Source: Portulaca oleracea (Eukaryota > Streptophyta > Magnoliopsida > Caryophyllales > Portulacaceae). From it: DNA of 64,000 nucleotides. Numbering within the stretch: the first letter of the stretch is position 1; each line of letters starts with the position of its first letter. Position numbers and translations under genes: made by a program. Below the pieces are notes generated by a model. The model made no database searches, was not told where the DNA came from, and saw nothing but the letters and a program-made list of their open reading frames with translations. The stretch is taken from the NCBI GenBank assembly GCA_029582165.1, contig CM055889.1, positions 16,041,341-16,105,340 on the forward strand. The letters are read 5' to 3'. Below are positions 56,731-64,000 of the stretch, piece after piece.

Positions 56731-57520
56731 GTAGAATTGTCTTAGACTATTCTCTTCAAGACTATCTGGGTCGGCAGTGTCGCCATCTCGCTTCCTTGGG
56801 CTACTCCTCAGCATACTGACGTAGAGTAGTCCTAAACTACTCTCTTCAGGACTGTCTGGGTCGACAGTTTCGCCATCTTTGCTTTCGTGGACTACTGCTC
56901 CGCGTACTAACGTAGAGTAGTCCTAGACTACTCTCTTCAGGACTGTTTAGGTCGACAGTGTCATCTCTTTGCCTTGACTGACATGGGTTACTCCCTAGTG
57001 TACTGACGTAGAGTTGTCCAAGACAACTCTCTCAAAAACGACAGTTACAATCTGGGTCGACGGAGTCATCGCCCTACCTTAGCTCACTCCCCTGGGTACT
57101 AACGCAGAGTTGTCCTAGACAACTCTCTCAAAAACGCCAGTATAGCCAGGGTCGATTGGGTCATCACTTTGCTTTGACTGACGTGGGTTACTCCCTTGGC
57201 TGCTGGCGTTGAGTTGTTCTAAACTACTCTCTTCATAACTGTACTGGATCAATAGAGCCGCCATTGTGTTTACTCCTTGGAGACGTTTTGATGTATTAGA
57301 CATCTTTGAGGTGTCTCTTTTCAGAACTGACCTGGGTCGACAGAGCTGCCATCGCGTTTACTCCTCAGGGACGTTCTGATGTATTAGACATCTTTGAGGT
57401 GTCTCTTTTCAGAACTGACCTGGGTCGACAGAGCTGTCATCGTGTTTAATCCTCGGGGACGTTTTGATGTATTAGACATCTTTGAGGTGTCTCTTTTCAG
57501 AACTGACCTGGGTCGATGGA
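56731..57520. repeat. Tandem array of nine hairpin-bearing units, 77-104 bp each
   Basis: Unit starts are near 56731, 56821, 56912, 57008, 57104, 57208, 57285, 57373 and 57461. Each has a conserved GGGTCGACAG-type segment, a CTCC-type segment and one inverted repeat. Arms in units 2-3 are GAGTAGT/ACTACTC, in 4-5 GAGTTGTC/GACAACTC and in 7-9 AGACATC/GGTGTCT. Units 1 and 6 have a central mismatch. No ORF spans the array. Confidence 0.85.
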
Positions 57521-57954
57521 GTCATCATCTCACCACAAGTGCCCCTAGAATATTTTATTTCTATTTATGGGCAATGAAGAGCAAACTTGTCTTCTCTACT
57601 AAGGCTTGATGAGTCAGCAAGATTTTCTTCTAAAAATCCACGACAAGCCAGCCTAACATGTTCTCGACTATGATTGACAGAAGGACACCGCCAGCTAGCT
57701 TGCCCCCAGTATTGACCCAAGCGGGACGTCGATGTCGCCAGTTTGAAAGAGTCTACTCCTTAGTCAAAGGAGTGCGCCGCTGATTTGAAGGACAATGGCA
57801 TCATCTTGGAGCAGAATTCAACCAACACGACTAAGATGCCCCCACATTGCCTGCTTGAAGGAAGTTGTCAACCATATTGAGTATTCCGTTAGTGGTGTTG
57901 ACTTGAGGCAAACTACTGACATGAAGATCTTGGCAAGCTAGAGTGCGGCTTGAA

Positions 57955-58760
57955 AGCCTACAATCATAATGATTTGGAAGTCGATCTATTTCTTGTACTT
58001 TTGACTTGAGAGTTTTCATTGTGATGACGTAAAAGTCTTTAAAATTTGATTTTGACGGCTTGATAGTCTTGAATTTGGCTAACTTGGAAGTCTTCAATTT
58101 TTGATGACTTGGAAGTCGGTGGGTTTGATGACTTAAGAGTCTTGAAATTTTTTGACTTAAAAGTCTTAGGATTTGCTGACTTGGGAGTCGTGTGCATTGT
58201 TGACATGGAAATCTCGAACTTTATTGACTTGGGAGTTGTGATTTTTTTTCTTGACTTATGAGTCCTTGTGTTTTGTTGATTTGAATTTGGTTGACTTGTA
58301 AGTCTTTCATTTTATCGAATTGGGAGTCAGGAAACTTGTTCATGCGAGATTTGACTGACTTGGAAGTCTTTGTTTTGTTGACTTGGCAGTCAAGAGACCT
58401 GGTGACTTAAGAGTCTTGAAATTTATTGATTTGAAAGTTTTGAATTTTTGCTAACTTAGAAGTCTTTAATTTTTGTTAACTTGGAAGTCGGTGAATTTGG
58501 TAACTTCAGAGTCTTGAAATTTGTTGACTTGAAAGTCTTTTATTTGATTGACTTGGGAGTCCTTGACTTGAAAGTCTTCAATTTCGACTTGGGAGTCTTT
58601 AACTTTGGTGACTTGAGAGTCTTTGACTTGAAAGTCTTGAATTTTGACTTGTGAGTCTTGAATTTGCTAACTTGTAAGTCCTTAAAGTTTGTTGACTTGA
58701 AGTCTTGGAGTTTGTTGACTAGGAAAGTCTTCAAAATTTGGTGACCTGTGATGGATTTTT
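57955..58760. repeat. Degenerate ~24-bp tandem array, about 30 units, GACTTGGAAGTC core
   Basis: Repeated cores such as GACTTGGAAGTC, GACTTGGGAGTC and GACTTGAAAGTC alternate with T-rich spacers (TTGAATTTTTG). The core is itself an imperfect palindrome (GACTT-GG-AAGTC). It lies between gag and the hairpin array. Short Lys/Ser-rich ORFs here come from the repeat. Confidence 0.85.
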
Positions 58761-59986
58761 TTTTTTTTTTTTGGTATGACTATATTTGGGTCTAGACCCA
58801 AATTGCCTACGTACCTTAAGAGATAGGATAACCATAAGGATCAAGCCAAACGTAGTTCAAATTTAAAGATGGAGAAATGAAAATTTTATTTATTGATTTA
58901 GCCATACACAGTTTATACTCTTACGGGCCTGGAGTATTACAATGATAAAACTTAAAGGAACTAAAATGCAAATGAACTGAAAATGAAATCTTTTTTTTTT
59001 GGTGAACAGTTTAGGCTCTTGCTCGGGAGCTACATCTTCATTTTCCTAGGTTGACTTCAGCAGAAGAATACGTCTCCTCTTGCTCAAGCTCCATGTCGAT
59101 GTTGTTTTTGCTTTGATGACCGGTGAAGATCACAATGCGTCTCTTCACTCTAAGGGATCCTTCAGTCTTTACTTCCAATGTTGAGCACCGCTTCATGCGA
59201 GATGGGATGGTGCTCTGAACTTCGTTGATGACTCCAAGGCGGCTGAATGCGGAGCTTTGTTCCTGGTGTGGCTGTGAGTTTGACACCTCTTCAGTCTGTT
59301 TGATCCTTGAAAATAGAGAAGGCTAATATTGGGCTATCCTTGATCCTTGTAAAGACTGAGACTTTGTGCTTCCCTCGACACCCTATCCGCTGAAAGACAA
59401 ATGCTTGTTTGCAGGAAGCTGATCATCCTAACCTATCGAACACGGAGAGCTTGACTTAGGCTGATAATCGGTTACCTCGTCATCTTTTTCCTCGATCTCG
59501 AAGCAGGAGACCATGTTCACAGTGGCAACTTTGTTAACTTTTCCCAAGGAGTCCTTTGGAAAGTATTCCTCTAGCGTGACAGGAAGACGAGGGTCTCGCT
59601 TGAGCAACTTAGCTGAACAACCGACTTCTTGTTTCTCAATGACTTAAAGCCTTTTCTTCTCAGCTGAAGGTTGAGGATTTCTCCTTCTCCGTTGCTTCCT
59701 TCGAGGTGGTTGTGTTTGGACTAACTTTTCCCCCTAGTCTTTTTTCGAGCCACCGAGCTCCACCGTTCGTCTTCACTAAAAGCTTCTGGTACTTGCTCAT
59801 GTTCATCTTGAGGGGCTTGAATTGGTATAGAAAGCATAACTGGTTTTTGACATCCAAACTGAATCATCAAGAATTCATTTCTCTTGGCTGGAATCGGCTG
59901 TGCTGAAACATAATTGGCTTCGACGTTGTCATCTAAGTCCAATATTATCTGTCCTTCCTCAGCTAGCTTCATGATCCACTCCTTAA

Positions 59987-60186
59987 GGGCCTGTTTGGTG
60001 AGCAAAACAGGAATGGAATTGAGTAGGAATGGGTTCTAGTTCCTGTGTTTTCTGTTTGGAGAGCAGTTTCTGGAATGGAATTGCAATCCCTAGGGATTTG
60101 CTATCCCTCCCAAATAGGGGGATTAGAAACCTCCCAAATGTGGGGGGAATAGGCTATCCCTTTTCTTTCACAACAACAACAAAAGC

Positions 60187-60275
<89 letters not shown>

Positions 60276-61284
60276 TTATAATTATTAATAATTAATAATA
60301 ATAATTATAATAATTATGATTATAATTATTAATAAATATTATTATTATTATTATTAATTATAATTATTAATAATTATTTTTATTAATTATTAATTAATTA
60401 TAAAAATAAAAATAAAAATAATAATTAATTTGTAATAATAATAATTAAATTTATTAATAATTAATAATAATTATTATAATAAATAATAAATAATAATAAT
60501 CATAATAATAATTATAATAATAATAATTAATAATAATAATTATTATTATTAATTAATAATAATTATAATAATAATATAATAACAATAATGATAATCATAA
60601 TAATAATTATAATTATAATTATAATTATTAATAATAATTATAATAATAATAATTATTATAAATGTAAATACTAATAATTATTACTAATAATGAATTATTA
60701 AATGTTTTTAATTAATATTAATTTATAATAATTAGTAATTTAGTAATATGAAAATTAGTAATTATTAGTTAATAATTAATAATAAACATATATATATATT
60801 AATAATTAATAAGTAATTATTATAATTAGTTAATAATAATTGATACTTACTAATAATTAATAAATAATTATAATTATTAATAATTAATAATTAATATAAT
60901 AAAATTACTATTTGACACAAATGTCAACAATTAAAAATTAATTAATTATTATTATTATAGTTAATTATTTTCCATTGATAATAATTATTAATTAATAAAA
61001 AATAATAATTTATAATTTATAGTAATAATATTATTAATTAATATATAATAATAACTAATTAATAATTGATAATTATTAAAATTTTATTATTGTCATAATG
61101 ATAATAATAATAATAATAATTATTATTATTATTATTATTATTATAACAAATACTGTAACTATAGTTTTAATTCCATTCCACTGCTCACCAAACACTTTCA
61201 TTTCAGGGTTCTAATTCCATACCCAACCCCCTAAGATTCTAATTCCATACCCAACCCATTCCACTTTTCTCTCCAAACAAGCCC
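59987..61284. mobile_element. Tourist-like MITE, 1298 bp, TSD TAA, filled with AT repeats
   Basis: GGGCCTGTTTGGTGAGCAAA at 59987 and CTCCAAACAAGCCC ending at 61284 are inverse copies, with TAA on both sides (59984-59986 and 61285-61287). Removing it plus one TAA restores the gag frame. GGAATGGAATT motifs flank a core of about 970 bp (60185-61145) made almost wholly of TAA/ATT variants. Poly-Ile ORFs are artefacts. Confidence 0.88.
60185..61145. repeat. Degenerate (TAA)n/(ATT)n tract, about 960 bp
   Basis: The longest uninterrupted (TAA)n runs are at about 60189-60275. Most of the rest is imperfect AATAAT, ATTATT and AATTAATT. G and C are almost absent. Confidence 0.92.
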
Positions 61285-62601
61285 TAAGTGTGACACACTT
61301 CTCAAGAGGGTGACTGACTACCCTATGATAGCGACAATATCTTGGGTCCGTGCTTCTTCCTGCTTCTTCCGGCCTCTTTGGTTGTGGAAGTTCGATAACT
61401 CCCGTCTCTAACAGGATGTCGAGCATTCCTGACAAATCGGAGTCTGGAAATGGGTACTTCTTTTCTTGAAGCTCCTTCAGTGTAGGGCGCTTCCTTTCAA
61501 CATCTTTGGAAGAAGTGACTTTGTCCCCTTTGGGTTTAGGTTTAGCAGAGATTCTCACTGGTTCACACATTGAAATAGCCATAGACTCCTCTGTTGAAGT
61601 CTTTGGCGACTTGCCATTCTTCTTACACCCACTAGCACCGTTCCTTGATTCGGAAGAAGATGAATTCCTTCCCGGTCAACTTGCTATGGTGATCTCCATA
61701 TCATATGCCTTGGTCGCCAACTCCTGAAAGGTTTTAGGCTTGACCATCTTGAGGACGTAGAGTAAGTCCCAGTGCATACCTTGAGCGCACATATCAACAG
61801 CTGAAGCTTCGGTGAGGCGATCCTTGCATTCAAGACTAAGAGCCCTCCACCGATGGATGTAGTCAAGGACTGGCTCGCCCTCCCACTGTTTTGTGTTTGT
61901 CCGTTCTGTCATACTAACGACCCGTTGAGCGCAATAGAACCTGTTGAGAAACTCTTGCTCCATTTCCTCCCAGTTGTTGATAGATTCATGCTCTAAGTCC
62001 GTATACCAGTCGAATGCGATCCCTTTCAAAGAATGAACGAATTGTTTCACTAGCCGATCTTCTTCCGTGCCGGCATTGCTACAAGTTTCGATGAAGTGAG
62101 CGATGTGCTGCTTAGGATTACCCTTCCCATCAAATTGATTGAACTTTGGGGGTTGATATCCTTACAGCATTTGAAGGGCATTGATCCTCTTCGTGTACGG
62201 CTTCGTGTACAAGTGAGTCCTGTTTGATCTCTCTCCGAGTTGAGCCCGTACTGCATTTGCCACCAAGTTTTGAATCTGCTCTACAGTCAGTGATTCTGAA
62301 ACTGAGTTACTCTTCTTGTCTTCCCCATCGCCATCAGCCTTCGAAGACTCTTTTTCAGATTCTTCTTTGTCTGAATCTTCATCAGAGTCTTGATACGGGC
62401 GCTTCTCTATCTTCTTCATCAGTTTTGCTATCTGCTCACTTTGTTCGCTAATCTTCTTGTCTTTCTCTTTACTTTCCCTGGCGAGCCTGTTTAACATAGC
62501 CTCAAGTTCAGCTATCTTTCCTTCCATGTTGATGGCCTTCACGTCGCTTGAATCGAAGGTCGAATTTGACTTCTTGGAGAAAGAGATGAGAGGAAGATAT
62601 G

Positions 62602-62623
62602 TCCCACCGAGCGTGCCAAATTT
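62602..62623 (-). promoter_or_regulatory. Presumed primer-binding site of the gag-only element
   Basis: Immediately inside the 5' LTR the minus strand reads AATTTGGCACGCTCGGTGGG. The same segment, decayed, follows the LTR at 16510. TGG is in the right place, but I cannot name the primer tRNA. Confidence 0.5.
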
Positions 62624-63809
62624 GTAAACACAAATTTCGAGTCTAAAATAAATAAAGACAGGAAATTGAGAAACAAACTAATTTGTATTAATATTTGAAT
62701 GTATGCGGGTACAATCTCTATATTAAATACAATAAAGTAATCCTCTGATTCGATCTCCTGAAATTTAGGTGAGTCGAAGGCGTGAACGCTTGATCTCGAT
62801 CTCGAATGTAGGTCTAGCTGAAGAACTGTGTAGCAGTTCTTGAGCTGAAGGTCTTGAGCGTTGATCTCCTTGGTGCTTGGTAGCTGGAGGCTGCTTGAAG
62901 GTTGTCCGTTTGCAGGTTGATTGTTGGTTGCAGTTCTTCAAGTTCTTGGATGCGAGGGCTTGAGTTCTTGGTCTCGATCGATGAACTAGATGAAGAAGAT
63001 GACTGCAGTCTTTGATATGAAGAATAGAAATGATAATCCTCTGATTCGATCTCCTTGAGTCTTGGATGAGTCGAGGGCGCGGACGCTTGATCTCGATCTC
63101 GAACGCACGTTTAGCTGAAGAATTCTTGCAGTAGTTTTACAGGTTCTTAGATGCGAGGGCGTGAGTGCTTGGTCTCGATCGATGAACCAGACGAAGAAGA
63201 TGACTGCAGTCTTTGATGTGAAGAACAGAAGTTGTTGAACTAGCAGGCAATGGCCCTTGGCGCTTGATAGTTGGAGGTCGCCTGTAGTTCGATCTTCTGA
63301 AGGCTTTGCAGGTCTTGCTGAAGAACTCTGAATCAGTTCTTGATCTTGACGCGATAGAGGCTTGAAGACTCGATCTTGAGCTTTTGCAGACTTCGATCCT
63401 TGGCACTTGATAGCTGGAGACTGCTGGGAGTTTGATCTTCTGAAGCCTCTGGAGTGCAGAATGTCAAATGTTGTCGGGGGTAGATTGCAGCGTGTGTTGA
63501 AGATGAGGAAGAGAACCCCTATTTATAGGCTCTGGAGGCCTAGAGTTACTTGGGGTTTGAGTCGGCTTTGGGCTTGGGCCCAAATTAATAATTATTCCTT
63601 TAATTTTAAATAAAGAAATAATTATGATTTTCTACATCATAATTGACACGTGTCACGACGCTACTGGTCATGATACATTTCCATTTAAAATTTAATTAAA
63701 CGGACCGCCGTAATTAATTTTACACGTGGCGGATAATAATTAGCCGAATAAATTTATTTATTTTCCACGTGTCATTTTCTGATTTGTCGATAAATTTTTG
63801 CCTCCTACA
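62624..63809 (-). repeat. 5' LTR of the gag-only element
   Basis: 1186 bp, TGTAAACACA...CCTCCTACA on the plus strand. The TATA box (minus strand CTATAAATAGGGG) lies at about 63517-63530. It includes short internal repeats of GCTTGATAGCTGGAG and GATCTCGATC. Confidence 0.9.
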
Positions 63810-64000
63810 GTAACATTTTTTTCTCTTTGTCTTATAAGCCTGTTATGCCAATCGTTAAAACTAATATTTAGTGGGTCCTGTATGAGTCTTTCCTCTATCG
63901 CTTGGATTTTAGCTAAATTGGTTTCCAGTCTTTCTTTAAAATTTCTTGTGTTTTCTCTATTCCAGACCTTTAAAGAATTCTTAATTTGTTTTAGCTTGTG
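63810..64000 (-). pseudogene. L1 LINE, upstream segment (linker before RT), runs off the window
   Basis: The minus strand reads LKQIKNSLKVWNRENTRNFK, EERLIQDPLNISFNDWHNRL and IRQREKNV, the endonuclease-RT linker of plant L1. The next residues (LLFNQKYWGKF) are at 55010, beyond the gag-only element. A one-base indel in an A7 run near 63820 shifts the frame. The endonuclease domain must lie beyond position 64000. Confidence 0.88.

Larger units (their letters stand above)
59038..62542 (-). pseudogene. Gag of the gag-only element, interrupted by a MITE
   Basis: ATG at 62542 gives a coiled-coil start (KIAELEAMLNRLARESKEKD) and an acidic linker. After a frame break the gag core follows at 62050-61676 (KQFVHSLKGIAFDWYTDLEHE, EFLNRFYCAQRVVSMTE, VLDYIHRWRALSLECKD). 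61582-61290 has KYPFPDSDLSGMLDILLETG and YCRYHRVVSHPLEKCVTL, cut by the MITE (59987-61284); the frame resumes at 59983 with KEWIMKLAEEGQIILDL. The C-terminal part ends with SAFSRLGVINEVQS at 59286-59038. No zinc knuckle or protease follows. The protein would form the particle; several stops make this copy doubtful. Confidence 0.82.
55011..63809 (-). mobile_element. Gag-only LTR retrotransposon (TR-GAG-like), 8.8 kb
   Basis: Two near-identical LTRs (62624-63809, 5'; 55011-56167, 3') begin TGTAAACACA on the plus strand and end CCTCCTACA (CCTCCTATA in the 3' copy). The TSD is exact. The interior encodes gag on the minus strand and no protease, RT or integrase; 56168-59030 is filled with tandem arrays instead. 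Terminal-repeat elements with only gag are known in plants as TR-GAG and depend on other elements for replication. LTR similarity implies recent insertion. It lies within the L1 ORF. A Tourist MITE later entered gag. A decayed relative lies at 15.9-17.6 kb. Confidence 0.9.

Noticed and set aside
56731..58760. CRISPR-like repeat-spacer arrays
   Set aside because: Eukaryotic retroelement context; the spacers are themselves degenerate repeats, not unique sequences, and no cas genes exist.
60029..60295. 88-codon ORF with a poly-Ile run
   Set aside because: Spans MITE end and (TAA)n repeats; not a gene.

Overview
This is a gene-poor block of eukaryotic, almost certainly eudicot plant, chromosome. 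It holds L1- and RTE-type LINEs with RNase H tails, Athila and other Ty3 LTR elements, a Cassandra-type LTR carrying 5S rRNA sequence, MULE, hAT, CACTA, PIF/Tourist and Stowaway elements, a Helitron, and plant-style splice and TATA signals. Only one convincing host gene is visible: a 204-codon intronless ORF on the minus strand (14030-14644) for a conserved-looking protein I cannot name. Nearly everything else is transposon sequence, mostly broken. I found no complete autonomous element, no rRNA or tRNA gene and no CRISPR array. Percent identities and database matches were not computed; family calls rest on motifs, termini and target-site duplications (TSDs) read by eye.

Layout. 0.75-2.9 kb: a Mutator-type element with a 10-bp TSD that carries an exon-like fragment, beside an extremely AT-rich tract. 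3.05-4.73 kb: a minus-strand L1 endonuclease/RT pseudogene, interrupted by a Ty3 element (4739-9517, TSD GCTCA) that has only gag and protease; its 5' LTR has a Tourist-like MITE in its TATA box. 9.65-13.3 kb: a cluster of hAT, Tourist and Stowaway MITEs, some nested. 13.3-15.2 kb: the host gene and its promoter. 15.9-18.1 kb: wrecks of a gag-only LTR element and a Copia gag. 19.06-20.38 kb: a CACTA element (TSD AAT) containing a Cassandra solo LTR (TSD TCTAG). 21.3-26.87 kb: an RTE LINE split by a 4.4-kb Helitron. 28.3-29.4 kb: Stowaway elements, one holding a Tourist. 33.1-34.5 kb: 3' end of another L1. 35.3-36.2 kb: two foldback elements.

37.57-64.0 kb is one L1 LINE on the minus strand, taken apart by insertions. 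An Athila element (about 39.17-53.33 kb) and a gag-only LTR element (55011-63809, TSD GTAAC) sit inside its ORF, and the L1 similarity resumes across both. The Athila element is itself interrupted by two solo LTRs (47719-48667 and 50353-51209) and a long-TIR MULE (43158-44620); its reading frame can be followed across both solo LTRs. The gag-only element is interrupted by a Tourist MITE filled with about 1 kb of AT trinucleotide repeats. Insertion order is therefore L1, then Athila and the gag-only element, then solo LTRs, MULE and MITEs.

The least ordinary signals are: a tandem array in the gag-only element whose units each carry a hairpin whose two arms change together; clusters of GC-rich near-palindromes upstream of the TATA box in three different LTRs; the MITE insertion exactly in an LTR TATA box, with the empty site preserved in the sister LTR; and the Helitron and MULE that carry exon-like pieces.
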